DNA of 64,000 nucleotides from Haladaptatus cibarius D43 (GTDB lineage Archaea; Halobacteriota; Halobacteria; Halobacteriales; Haladaptataceae), in contig NZ_JDTH01000002.1 of assembly GCF_000710615.1 (NCBI RefSeq), positions 1,790,082-1,854,081 of the forward strand, read 5' to 3'. A program made the translations under genes and the position numbers. Below the pieces are notes generated by a model that was not told the origin of the DNA, did no database searches, and was given only the letters and a program-made list of their open reading frames with translations. Within the stretch, counting starts at the first letter, position 1, and every line of letters starts with the position of its first letter. Of the stretch, positions 35,862-44,623 are shown piece after piece.

Positions 35862-37247
35862 TCAGTTCGCGGGTTCGATGTTCTGGTTCACGTGGAAGAA
35901 GTTGTCCGGGTCGTACTCGGCTTTGACCTCCCGCAGTCGCTCGTAGTTGTCGCCGTAGGTGGCCTGAATCCGGTCTTTGCCTTCTTCCATCATGAAGTTG
36001 ATATACGACCCACCGACCGTGTGCGGATGCAGGTCGTGCCAGTAGTCGCGCGCCCATTTGATTATTTTCCCGTCGTTTTCGGGGTCGGGGTCAACGCCCA
36101 CGATGACCATCGACCAGTTGGCGTCGCGGGCGTTCCACGCGGTTTCGTCCGAACCGACGTCGTGAGCCGCCCCGTCGATTGGATAAAGGTGCATCGTGGA
36201 TTTCGGCGTCGGCATCTCGGCGTGGCGTTTGTGCACCTCGATGGCTTCGTCGAAGAGTTCGCGCACGAAATCGCCTTTCCAGTACCACTGTTCGCCCGGC
36301 GGGTAGAGGTCGTCGAACATGCTCTGAAGCGCCGGGTAGGGCATCTCCCCGACGTGTTCGAACAGCGGTTCCGCAACGTCGCGGGCCGTTTGAAACATCT
36401 CCTCTGTTTGCTCTTCAGAACCCAGACAGCACCACATCAGGCCACAAACCTTCTCGCCGTGAATCTCCGGTGGGAAGGGGTCACCCGGAACCTCCGCAAC
36501 CAGATAGAAGGCGTACACGTCTTCTGGCGCTTGTGGGAGCCATTCTCGGTACCAGCGCATCGTGGTTTCGAGTTCCTCGATGGGCCAGAACAGCGGCCCG
36601 GCGGTCACTGTGTCCACGGGATGCAGTTCGTACTCGAACGAGACGACCACGCCGAAGTTGCCGCCGCCGCCGCGGAGCGCCCAGAACAAGTCCGGATTTT
36701 CGTCTTCGCTTGCATGCACCAGTCGGCCGTCAGCCAGCACGACATCCGCGCTGAGCAGGTTGTCGATTGTCAGGCCGTACTTTCGCGTCAGATAGCCGTG
36801 ACCGCCGCCGAGCGTCAGGCCGCTGACGCCGGTCGTGGAGATGACCCCGCTAACGGTTGCCAATCCGAAGGCGTGGGTCGCGTAATCCACATCGCCCCAC
36901 GTGCAACCGGGTTCGACTCGCACGGTTCGTTCGTCGGGGTCAACACGGATACCTGTCATCTCGGACAGGTCGATAACCAATCCGTCGTCCACCAACGACA
37001 GGCCAGGCCCACTGTGGCCGCCGCTCCGTATCGCAGTGTCGAAGTCGTTCTCGCGGGCGAAGTTCACGGCCACGATAACGTCACCGACGTTGGCACACTG
37101 GACGATGAGTCCGGGATGTTTGTCTATCATCCCGTTGTAAATCGTGCGCGTGTCGTCGTATTCCGCGTCGTCGGGCCGAATCAGCGTCCCCCGAATCCCC
37201 TCCCGAAACTGTTCGATGGTTGTTTCGTCTGTTGCTGTCGTCGCCAT
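35862..37247 (-). CDS. FAD-binding oxidase with berberine-bridge C-terminus
   Basis: A 461-residue PCMH-type FAD protein. AIRSGGHSGPGLSLVDDGLV contains the His that usually binds FAD covalently, and GLTLGGGHGYLTRKYGLTID the second FAD loop. The C-terminal KAEYDPDNFFHVNQNIEP is the berberine-bridge (BBE) motif. Such enzymes oxidise alcohols, sugars or alkaloid-like substrates with oxygen. The substrate here is unknown. The start at 37247 (MATTATDETTIEQF) is preferred over the long upstream extension. Confidence 0.9.
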   Translation of the reverse strand: MATTATDETTIEQFREGIRGTLIRPDDAEYDDTRTIYNGMIDKHPGLIVQCANVGDVIVAVNFARENDFDTAIRSGGHSGPGLSLVDDGLVIDLSEMTGIRVDPDERTVRVEPGCTWGDVDYATHAFGLATVSGVISTTGVSGLTLGGGHGYLTRKYGLTIDNLLSADVVLADGRLVHASEDENPDLFWALRGGGGNFGVVVSFEYELHPVDTVTAGPLFWPIEELETTMRWYREWLPQAPEDVYAFYLVAEVPGDPFPPEIHGEKVCGLMWCCLGSEEQTEEMFQTARDVAEPLFEHVGEMPYPALQSMFDDLYPPGEQWYWKGDFVRELFDEAIEVHKRHAEMPTPKSTMHLYPIDGAAHDVGSDETAWNARDANWSMVIVGVDPDPENDGKIIKWARDYWHDLHPHTVGGSYINFMMEEGKDRIQATYGDNYERLREVKAEYDPDNFFHVNQNIEPAN

Positions 37248-37485
37248 AGTGTCCTCCGTCTGTCGCGCCCGTCCCGACACCGTTCGTTTCCGGTTCATCA
37301 CGAAGGGCGCAACTGATTCTACGACAGTATCTGCGTTAGGTGTTACCAAATGACAAAGCCGTCGAATATGCACGGAAAATCGGCACCGACGCAGGTCATC
37401 TGCCCACAGGTGGCCTGCGAGAGTCGAAAACTCGTCTAGTCGGACGGTGCGTCGGATTAGGCGACTCAGTTCGCGGTTTGGCGGA

Positions 37486-38421
37486 CTACACGACCCGGTT
37501 CGTGATTTCCTCGTCCGCATCGATGTGCTGAACGTTTTCCCGAACCAGTTCCGCGATGTGGTTGTAGTAGTCGATTTCCGCCGCCGCGACGTGCGGCGTG
37601 ACGACGACCTCGTCCATTTCCCAAAGTGGAGACTCCTCCGGAAGCGGTTCCTCCTCGAACACGTCTAAGGCCGCGCCCGCGATTTCGGCGCTTTCGAGCG
37701 CCGAAATCAGCGCGTTCTGGTCGGCGCACTTTCCGCGAGCCACGTTGATGAAGTAGGCGTCCTCGCGCATCGCCTCGAACTCCGCCGCACCCATCAACCC
37801 TTCCGTCGCGTCGGTGAGGGGCGTCGCCAAGGCGACGAACCGAGCCTCCGAAATCGCGTCGTGCAGGTCGTCGTTCGCGTACACCTCGCGGACGTGCGGC
37901 ACCGATTCGGCCGAGCGCCGGACGCCCGTGACGTGCATTCCAATTGCATCCGCCCGTTTTGCGATTCCCTGTCCTAGCGTACCGAGACCGACGACACAGA
38001 CCGGTTCGTGCTGGAGCGTGAACGGTTCGTCCCAATCGGGGCGATTCCACTCGCGGTCGGCCTGCTGGCGCGAAAAGACGTGGAGTCGGCGGGAAATGGA
38101 GAGCATCATCCCGAGCACGGATTCGCCGACGCTGGTGCCGTGAATGCCCGTGCTGTTCGTCAGAATGATACCTGCGTCTTCGAATTCGGAGAGCGGGAAT
38201 CGGTCGTACCCCGCCTGAATCGAATGCACCCATTCCAGTCCGGAATCGAGCAGTCCGTCCCGGTGGGCGAAGGTGACCACGGCGTCACACTCCGCGAGTT
38301 CGTCCGGGTCGTCACCGACGACCACGACGTTCGGGTCGATAGACGAAAGCGCCTCGCGCAACTGCTCGGGTGGGAAGACGGCACCGACCGATTCGTGGAT
38401 TCCGAGGTGGGAAATCTGCAT
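37486..38421 (-). CDS. D-2-hydroxyacid dehydrogenase
   Basis: A 311-residue NAD(P)-dependent dehydrogenase. The dinucleotide motif is VCVVGLGTLGQGIAKRADAI. The catalytic Arg lies in FINVARGKCAD, Glu in LDVFEEEPLP and His in VVVTPHVAAAE. It is close to phosphoglycerate or glyoxylate/hydroxypyruvate reductase relatives. The start at 38421 (MQISHLGIHES) is preferred over 38487. It is divergent from the LURP-one-like gene. Confidence 0.9.
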   Translation of the reverse strand: MQISHLGIHESVGAVFPPEQLREALSSIDPNVVVVGDDPDELAECDAVVTFAHRDGLLDSGLEWVHSIQAGYDRFPLSEFEDAGIILTNSTGIHGTSVGESVLGMMLSISRRLHVFSRQQADREWNRPDWDEPFTLQHEPVCVVGLGTLGQGIAKRADAIGMHVTGVRRSAESVPHVREVYANDDLHDAISEARFVALATPLTDATEGLMGAAEFEAMREDAYFINVARGKCADQNALISALESAEIAGAALDVFEEEPLPEESPLWEMDEVVVTPHVAAAEIDYYNHIAELVRENVQHIDADEEITNRVV

Positions 38422-38526
38422 GGACAGGGGTACCCACGGCACGGGAATGAATCTTCGGACAGTGGCAGAGTGGATGTGGCGAGTCATCAGCAGAGATTAC
38501 TATCATCACGTTCGAATCGTCGGACG

Positions 38527-39099
38527 ATGCCAGTGCGCGACGAGGTTGGTGACCTGCCGTTCGGGGACGAACCGTACACCGTCAAACGAAAGTTCCTCCG
38601 GGAGGAGTTCCGGGTTTCCGATTCGGACGGCAATCGCATTCTCGACACCGGACGAAACGTGTCGGAGGGCATGGCAACGTTTCCGTTTCGTGACGAGGAC
38701 GACGAAATCGCGTTTCGAGTTCGTTCGAAGCGGTTGTTCGACAGTGCAGGCGATTACGTTCTTCTCGTTGGAGAAGGCGAGGAACCGCTGCTCACCCTCT
38801 CAAAAGAACTTAACTTTCGTCGCCATCACTGGACTGTCGCGTTTCCAGACAGCGAAGAAATCGTCGAAGTTACCTCTCGACGCGGACTCATCGGTGCGGT
38901 GAACACCGTCTCGCAGATGCTCTCTCCACTTCCGCAGACATTCTCAATCGACGCGCCGAACGGCGAGCACATCGGGGAGGTTGCTGGGCGACTTCATCCG
39001 CGAACCGTTTACGACGTTCGCATCGAGCGTACGAGGGCGACTTCGCAAGAGGTTTTGAGCGCGGCTGGCGTAGCTATCGCCGTGTTGGAGAGTGTGTAG
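38527..39099 (+). CDS. LURP-one-related (LOR) protein
   Basis: A 190-residue protein with the tubby-like LOR/DUF567 pattern. It opens EPYTVKRKFLREEFRVSDSD, with repeated short beta strands (FRVRSKRLFDSAGDYVLLVG, NFRRHHWTVAFPDSEEIVEV). It ends in TSQEVLSAAGVAIAVLESV, a terminal hydrophobic helix as in Tubby/scramblase folds. Haloarchaeal members are uncharacterised. The ATG at 38527 gives MPVRDEVGDLPFG. Confidence 0.72.
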   Translation: MPVRDEVGDLPFGDEPYTVKRKFLREEFRVSDSDGNRILDTGRNVSEGMATFPFRDEDDEIAFRVRSKRLFDSAGDYVLLVGEGEEPLLTLSKELNFRRHHWTVAFPDSEEIVEVTSRRGLIGAVNTVSQMLSPLPQTFSIDAPNGEHIGEVAGRLHPRTVYDVRIERTRATSQEVLSAAGVAIAVLESV

Positions 39100-39280
39100 G
39101 AAAGACAGAGAGCTGTCTCCTCGCGTCGTAAATTAGCGGTGGTTCGGTGTTAAACCCATCATCACAAGGGGCTCAGTGGGGGTAACATTTCGTCATCACC
39201 ACCAAGCGGTGATAGAGCGCTTGCAGTGAAAAACATCACGCAGTGTGGATCGCTACACGAAAAATACGCAACCCAACACC

Positions 39281-39290
39281 GTTTATATGT
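39281..39290 (+). promoter_or_regulatory. TATA box for the MNT/HEPN module
   Basis: GTTTATATGT is centred about 24 bases before the GTG at 39310. That spacing makes the GTG the first transcribed codon, a leaderless mRNA, and supports the start choice. Confidence 0.6.
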
Positions 39291-39309
39291 TGTTGCATGA
39301 AATCAGATA

Positions 39310-39999
39310 GTGTCCAAAGAAGAGAAACAGCGGATAAGAGTCTGTATCGACGTTCTCCCCAGCGACGATACAAACGTGTTTCGAATCGGTGTTGCAGACG
39401 ACATTCTTCGTCTGTTGACCGACGCAAACGATACGGAGTTCACGATTTCCGAACTCGTCAATGCGACAGGGGTGACTCGCTCGACAGTTTGGCGGGCTGT
39501 ACAACTACTGGACAATCTCGGTGTTGTCCGAATTCGTGAGACGCCACAGCGAAATTACGTTTCCATCGACCCCACACGTCTTCAAAAAGACGACCCAATA
39601 CTCGCCATCGAGCAACCCGAGTTTCACGACCCTGTTCGAATGTTCATCAAGGAAGTTCAGTCTGCACTCGGTGAGACAGGCGATATCGAGACTGTCGTCG
39701 GTATCGTCCTGTTCGGAAGCGTCGCTCGCGGTGAGGCAGACAGACAGAGCGACATTGACCTCTTTGTCGTCGTTGATGGCGACAGAACGAGTGCGAGACG
39801 CCACGTGACGGACGTGGTCAGCGACCTGAGCGAACGTCGATTCGGCGGCGACCGGTTCGACTTCGAACCGTACGTCGAATCGACCGAGAGCGCGCGACGA
39901 GCAGGCGAGAAGTTGCGAGATATCTTCGAGGAAGGAATTACTGTGTACGGAACCGAACAGCTTCAGTCGATTCGAAAGGGGGTCTTCGCAGATGAGTAG
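39310..39999 (+). CDS. Winged-helix + minimal nucleotidyltransferase (MNT) antitoxin-like protein
   Basis: A 229-residue protein. The N-terminal HTH (FTISELVNATGVTRSTVWRA) is followed by a minimal nucleotidyltransferase domain. VLFGSVARGEADRQSDIDLFVV carries the G-S-x9-D-x-D active-site motif intact. In MNT/HEPN toxin-antitoxin pairs the MNT antitoxin modifies the HEPN toxin by nucleotidylation. Here the HTH fusion suggests it also autoregulates. The GTG start is supported by the TATA spacing. The 3' end overlaps the HEPN gene by 8 bases. Confidence 0.82.
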   Translation: MSKEEKQRIRVCIDVLPSDDTNVFRIGVADDILRLLTDANDTEFTISELVNATGVTRSTVWRAVQLLDNLGVVRIRETPQRNYVSIDPTRLQKDDPILAIEQPEFHDPVRMFIKEVQSALGETGDIETVVGIVLFGSVARGEADRQSDIDLFVVVDGDRTSARRHVTDVVSDLSERRFGGDRFDFEPYVESTESARRAGEKLRDIFEEGITVYGTEQLQSIRKGVFADE

Positions 40000-40480
40000 T
40001 TCGAGAATCGAAACACTCCTAGACGAGGTACAGGCCTCCTTTGACAGGCGGCCAGACGACATCGAAACCGGACTGACCGTCGAGGATGCCGCTCTCTTGC
40101 AGCTTCGGAAGGCATGTCGTTTGCTCGCAGGTGCTGACGCGCTCCGCGACGAAGGCTACTACACACTCGTCATCGAAGCGGCGTTCGCGGCCATCGAGCG
40201 AACGGTCGAGTTTCGGTTGTTGGAGCGCGGGACAGCACAGTCCAATTCGCTCCCCGAAACGCATCCCGGTGTCTACCGCGAAGCAGCATCCGCAGGTATC
40301 TTCTCCGAATCAGTCGCCGACAACCTCGCCGACCTGTGGCGCGACCACCGAGCGAAGACGTACTATCAGGACGGGGTCGCGGCGGCGAATCGCGCGGAAA
40401 AAATGCACGGGCTTGCGTCGGAGATACACCGATTCGTCGTTGGTCGCTCTTCGCAGGGTCATGAGTGTATCTGCGAGTAG
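39992..40480 (+). CDS. HEPN-domain toxin-like protein
   Basis: A 162-residue all-helical protein. LRKACRLLAGADALRDEGYY and VIEAAFAAIERTVEFRLLER match HEPN helices. The usual HEPN RNase signature R-x(4-6)-H is not evident. The corresponding segment reads LWRDHRAKTYYQDGVAAANR, so Tyr residues stand where His would be expected; Tyr is also the residue type AMPylated in some MNT/HEPN systems. It is co-translated with the MNT gene through an 8-base overlap. Toxicity is not established. Confidence 0.75.
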   Translation: MSSSRIETLLDEVQASFDRRPDDIETGLTVEDAALLQLRKACRLLAGADALRDEGYYTLVIEAAFAAIERTVEFRLLERGTAQSNSLPETHPGVYREAASAGIFSESVADNLADLWRDHRAKTYYQDGVAAANRAEKMHGLASEIHRFVVGRSSQGHECICE

Positions 40481-40760
40481 ATTTTCACAAGTCGCGGCTA
40501 CTAATAGAAGGTGTCTTCCAGTAGGGGAAACATATCACTTTAGACGACGAACGCTGGCATCGTGTTAGCCTTTCTCTAGAAACGTCACCTCATGTGTTTG
40601 CTACACGGAAAGTACGCTTCTGATACTGGAGGTGAACTCCACAATTGTGACTCACTGCACCAGTACCCAAGCCAGTGTCGAACCCGACCTGCTTCCAGCG
40701 GCCGGTCGTCCCGAACTTGTTGCAACCGGCCGCCCGGGCATAGACCGCTTCTGATACCGA

Positions 40761-41711
40761 CTACCCAAGGATGTTCTTACGTTCTGATTCGGACAGGCTG
40801 ACGTCCGGGCCGACGTTCCGGGAGCACTCTTCGCACTCGTAGGATGCCCCGCCCTCATCGAAGGTGTACATCGGGAGTCCGAACAGGAAAAACGCATCCT
40901 CCTGATGACGCTCGATTACTGTAGCGGCATCTGCCCCGCAGGATGGACAGTGGTTCTGATCCGGGGCCGGTTCTTGATAGGTGACTTTCGCCCGCCCGAA
41001 TGACGGATACGCCTCGCTCTTCGTCGTCTGAATGATGTCCTCGTGTGGAATCGTCCGTTCCGTGACCGTGTTTTCCACCCCCGTGTCCGTCGCTACGTTT
41101 AGATCGACGTAAGGTGCCACTTCGATAGTGTTATGCGAGCCGGCAAGGTGGAGGTTCACGGTTCCGCGATTCCCTTCGATATCCACGGAGTTCTTCCAAC
41201 CGGTGACGTACAAGTCTATCTCCCGAGTGAGTTCCTCTATCTCTACGGAACAGCGGCCACCAGCGACACCGACACCTGTAGACGGATCAGAGCTGTGCAG
41301 AGACCGCTCCCAACCAGTTACAGTCTCGTCGTACTCCTCACGAGCTGTCGGTGTTCCGGCATCGCTGTCGTCGAAGACGCGTTCTGACCCGACGACCTGT
41401 AACTCTCCGCTAACGGCGTTGTGCTCGATGAACACGTCCCCCGCGTCCCGTATCACGACATCGCCGGTGGCACCGTCCGGCATCACGTAGCCGTCTTCGA
41501 GCGCGCCAGAGATTTCCGTCTCGATGCCGTCGAGGTCAACTTCTCCGCCGGTTTCCGTATTCGTGAACACGTACTCTGCATTCACGACCTTCAGGTTGCC
41601 GTCGATGCTCCCGGAGAGGACGTGAACGTTATCCGCACCATCGATTTCGATTGGCGTCTGTTCGTCACCAGTCAACGTTACGTCGCCTGAATATGATTCG
41701 GTACTGCTCAT
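40761..41711 (-). CDS. Beta-helix-like protein with C-terminal zinc ribbon
   Basis: A 316-residue acidic protein. The first about 220 residues are short repeated strands (VHVLSGSIDGNLKVVNAEYV, GDVVIRDAGDVFIEHNAVSG, NRGTVNLHLAGSHNTIEVAP), suggesting a right-handed beta-helix or bactofilin-like stack. The C-terminus has CPSCGAD and YECEECSRN, a four-Cys zinc ribbon. No signal peptide is seen. It is the last gene of the five-gene cluster, 112 bases after the channel gene. Function unknown. A 9-base inverted repeat (40698-40706/40725-40733) beyond its stop could mark a transcript end. Confidence 0.65.
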   Translation of the reverse strand: MSSTESYSGDVTLTGDEQTPIEIDGADNVHVLSGSIDGNLKVVNAEYVFTNTETGGEVDLDGIETEISGALEDGYVMPDGATGDVVIRDAGDVFIEHNAVSGELQVVGSERVFDDSDAGTPTAREEYDETVTGWERSLHSSDPSTGVGVAGGRCSVEIEELTREIDLYVTGWKNSVDIEGNRGTVNLHLAGSHNTIEVAPYVDLNVATDTGVENTVTERTIPHEDIIQTTKSEAYPSFGRAKVTYQEPAPDQNHCPSCGADAATVIERHQEDAFFLFGLPMYTFDEGGASYECEECSRNVGPDVSLSESERKNILG

Positions 41712-41823
41712 AGTTGCTGTATCGCTCCTTCGACTGTCGAAATACGAAGCATGTCAGCTGTTTTGTAGCGCTGATACTTCAACGCTCAGGAAAACAGTCA
41801 CGCGAGGGCAGCGACCCCCAGCG

Positions 41824-44004
41824 TCAGATTTCGCTACGTTTGATCAGGGCGTAGAGGAACAACCCAGCGAGGATCACGTTCAAGTACACGAGTCCAGCCG
41901 CAGTGAACCTCGCGCCGATTCCAGTGGGGCCGATGCCGCCGTATCCGATAGTGAGGAACGTGATGTAGCTGAAGTAGATGTTGATCATCAACGTATGCAA
42001 CCCGTCTGATGTGGCCAACGCTCCAATCGACGAGAGTTGGTCTCCACTGGTGGCGAACGGATCTCCACCAAACGCGAAGACGAACCCTGCGATGAGCGGG
42101 AACAGGATGAAGACAGTCGTAATTCGATACAGTCGCAGTCCATACCCACACGACACACCGAGGAACCAGTTTTCTACCCCCCTGAGGAAGTTCTTGAAAC
42201 GCGTTTTGACTCCCTCCGAAGCGTCAGTAGCGATATCGATGAACTTCTTCCGAGCGAACTGCTGGCGCTTCACTCGGAATTCTCCGGCGGCCTTGATGTT
42301 ACTCTCCGTAGATGCACTGTTTTTCGCTTTCAGGTACGTCTTCTCGGTCATCTCGGGAGTCAGATCGGCGGCGAACTCGTAGTCGTGGTTCCCCGCATCA
42401 AATGTATGGAGGTTCCAGTCGTTCCGGTCTAAATATCCGGTGTGTGCTGCGAAGTCGAACCCTTCGAACGTCGTATCGCAGATGCGGAAGTAATCCAGCA
42501 ACTCCCGTTCGTCGTCCGGGTTCTCTGCTCGGAGCGTTACCGTCCCGAGTGTAGCTTTCGTAAAGTCAAAACGAATCCATCCGGACTCCGGTTGAATGAT
42601 CTCTCCGTCGTCAACCTCGGCGTCTGTGAAATTGAAGTACGTGTTCTGCCCGAATGATGATGCCCTCAGCTTGATCGAGTCATTGAATTCGGCGTTGATG
42701 AAATCGACGCTCCCCTCAAACTTCGCGTCCATGAAGTTAGCCGACGTAAACACTCCGTCGTGGAAGTCCGCATCATCGAGGAATATCGCCTCGGTGAAGA
42801 TGGCGTCATCGTGTAGGTAGTTGGTTCCACCGAGGAACTCCCCTCCTCGGAAGATCGCTTTCTGTTTGAACGTTGTGCCCTTGAAGCTCGCATCACCATT
42901 GAACAGAACCTCATCGAAGTCCGCAACGCTATCGAAGGTGGCACCATCGAACACCGCGTCGTCATCGAATTGAGTCCGTTCGAAATTGACGTCGTCCTGG
43001 AATGCTGTATTACTGAAGTTGGAGTAGTGAAATGTCCCCTGATAGAACGTGACCTCTCCAGCGAATGTGGCATCCTCGAACGTGACGTCGTCGGCGAGAA
43101 CCGCCGCCCCTCCGTGGAACTCCACACCACGAAATGTCGCGTGTGCATCGAACTGTGCATTCCTGAACGAGGTGTCGTCGTGGAAAGTTACCTCGTCAAA
43201 GTCAGCCACTCCGCTGAATGTACAGTCCGTAAGGAGGAACGCACCGTTCACGGTCGCTTTCTCGAATACTGCCGCTCCGTGGAACAGAACGTCCTCGAAC
43301 GATGTGTATTCGAACGTAGCGTACTCAAACGTCACATCGCCGTGGAATGTCGCCTCGTCGAACGTGGTGTTGTCACCTATCGAGTTCACGCGGCCATAGA
43401 ACTGTACAGCGAGGAAGCTTGCGTCAGCCTCGAAGACGGCCTCCTCGAAACTCACGTCCTTTCGGAAATCGGCCTCGTCAAAACAGACCTCTCCTTCGAA
43501 ACGACTGGCAGTGAAATCGCTGTCACCCTCCAACACGAGTGCATCGGAGAAGTCCACCTGCTCGGTAATCGTAGCGTGACTACAGAGGATTCCGTTCTCG
43601 AACGTACAGTCGTCGGCAACGATTCCCCCGACCTCACTGTGGCGGAGATCAAACGGTTCCTCAAACCGGGCGTCAGAAGCGGTGATGCCGCCTTCGATTG
43701 TGGTGTGTCGGAAGTCAATTGGATGCTGGTCGGCACCCTCAACGTCGATATACTCTAGCGTGATCTCCGGGAGAGTTGCCCCGATGAACACACGCTCCTC
43801 GGGCGTGCCAGTCTTCAGAATTGTAGTGATCTCTTTAGAGAGTTCGCTTTCGGAGATCCCTGTCTCACTACGTGCCTCTGGTTCCAGATGGAACTGGCAG
43901 TGATGGTGGTCTGCATGCGCTTCGTGGGGACACTCCCACACTCTTTGTACAGTAGTCGATTCGTGTTCCGCTGGGTCAAACGTGTATGAACAGCTCGTTG
44001 GCAT
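41824..44004 (-). CDS. Pentapeptide-repeat protein fused to a two-TM potassium-channel pore
   Basis: About 726 residues. The N-terminus has a Cys/His cluster (WECPHEAHADHHHCQFH). Residues about 90-490 are dense pentapeptide-like repeats with Phe at the central position (TFDEATFHGDVTFEYATFEY), predicting a long quadrilateral beta-helix. After a basic linker come two membrane helices (ITTVFILFPLIAGFVFAFGG, FTAAGLVYLNVILAGLFLYA). These flank YITFLTIGYGGIGPTGIG, an intact TIGYG selectivity filter with Gly instead of the usual Asp after it. I infer a cytoplasmic repeat domain gating a K+ pore. The ATG at 44004 is preferred to a GTG at 44046. Confidence 0.83.
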   Translation of the reverse strand: MPTSCSYTFDPAEHESTTVQRVWECPHEAHADHHHCQFHLEPEARSETGISESELSKEITTILKTGTPEERVFIGATLPEITLEYIDVEGADQHPIDFRHTTIEGGITASDARFEEPFDLRHSEVGGIVADDCTFENGILCSHATITEQVDFSDALVLEGDSDFTASRFEGEVCFDEADFRKDVSFEEAVFEADASFLAVQFYGRVNSIGDNTTFDEATFHGDVTFEYATFEYTSFEDVLFHGAAVFEKATVNGAFLLTDCTFSGVADFDEVTFHDDTSFRNAQFDAHATFRGVEFHGGAAVLADDVTFEDATFAGEVTFYQGTFHYSNFSNTAFQDDVNFERTQFDDDAVFDGATFDSVADFDEVLFNGDASFKGTTFKQKAIFRGGEFLGGTNYLHDDAIFTEAIFLDDADFHDGVFTSANFMDAKFEGSVDFINAEFNDSIKLRASSFGQNTYFNFTDAEVDDGEIIQPESGWIRFDFTKATLGTVTLRAENPDDERELLDYFRICDTTFEGFDFAAHTGYLDRNDWNLHTFDAGNHDYEFAADLTPEMTEKTYLKAKNSASTESNIKAAGEFRVKRQQFARKKFIDIATDASEGVKTRFKNFLRGVENWFLGVSCGYGLRLYRITTVFILFPLIAGFVFAFGGDPFATSGDQLSSIGALATSDGLHTLMINIYFSYITFLTIGYGGIGPTGIGARFTAAGLVYLNVILAGLFLYALIKRSEI

Positions 44005-44115
44005 CGTGTCGTATGGTATTGCTCTATCGTGTAGACGGCGCGTCACTCTGTGACATCGGTATCGCTATCTGTCGTCAGGATTCGTTTCAGCGTTTGTCTG
44101 TCACTCTCCAACCGT

Positions 44116-44619
44116 TCATTGGTCCAATCGCGTTTCACTGCGGAGCGCAAGACCGTGTTCTGGATACGTGTGATATGTCTCGTAGCACACCTCGCTTAGC
44201 ACGTCAATCGAGGTGTACGCCTCCGGGCCAAACTGATATGCAATATCGTATTCCGCCGGGTCGCTGAAACTAGACAGTGGTTCACTGGCGAACTCGACAG
44301 TGATGTCGAGATCGTCTATCGCGTGGGAGAGCGTTTCCGTATAGCCCTTCGTAATCGGTACGACGTTGACCATTCCATGAGGGCTACGCCGGAGATTTTC
44401 TCCCGGTTCTGGTTGGGTAGTGTCTGATTGAATCGGATTGCACGTGAGGAATTCATGGAATTGAAGCGCCTCACAGCCGATGTAGTGAGAATCTCCAATT
44501 ATGGTGAAAGTAAATTCGTGACCGAAGAACTCTCCGACCTCTTGGTGTTTGATTTCATACTCTTCAAGAGACGGTTTTTCGTCCGTGTACGAAAGGTACA
44601 GTTTCTCTGTTGTGCTCAT
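44116..44619 (-). CDS. Unknown protein, possibly DUF2617-like
   Basis: A 167-residue soluble acidic protein. The segments EFTFTIIGDSHYIGCEALQF and FHEFLTC, and the C-terminal SEVCYETYHTYPEHGLALRS, recall bacterial DUF2617, whose core has a G-x-S-H motif. DUF2617 genes occur beside spermidine-synthase-like genes in actinobacteria. The resemblance is weak and from memory. It starts 4 bases after the spermidine-synthase-like stop, so the two are surely one transcript. Confidence 0.55.
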   Translation of the reverse strand: MSTTEKLYLSYTDEKPSLEEYEIKHQEVGEFFGHEFTFTIIGDSHYIGCEALQFHEFLTCNPIQSDTTQPEPGENLRRSPHGMVNVVPITKGYTETLSHAIDDLDITVEFASEPLSSFSDPAEYDIAYQFGPEAYTSIDVLSEVCYETYHTYPEHGLALRSETRLDQ

Positions 44620-44623
44620 TGTG

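Noticed and set aside
35892-37316. 474-codon plus-strand frame opposite the FAD oxidase
   Set aside because: It is a His/Arg/Val-rich shadow of a well-supported FAD-binding gene, with no motif of its own.
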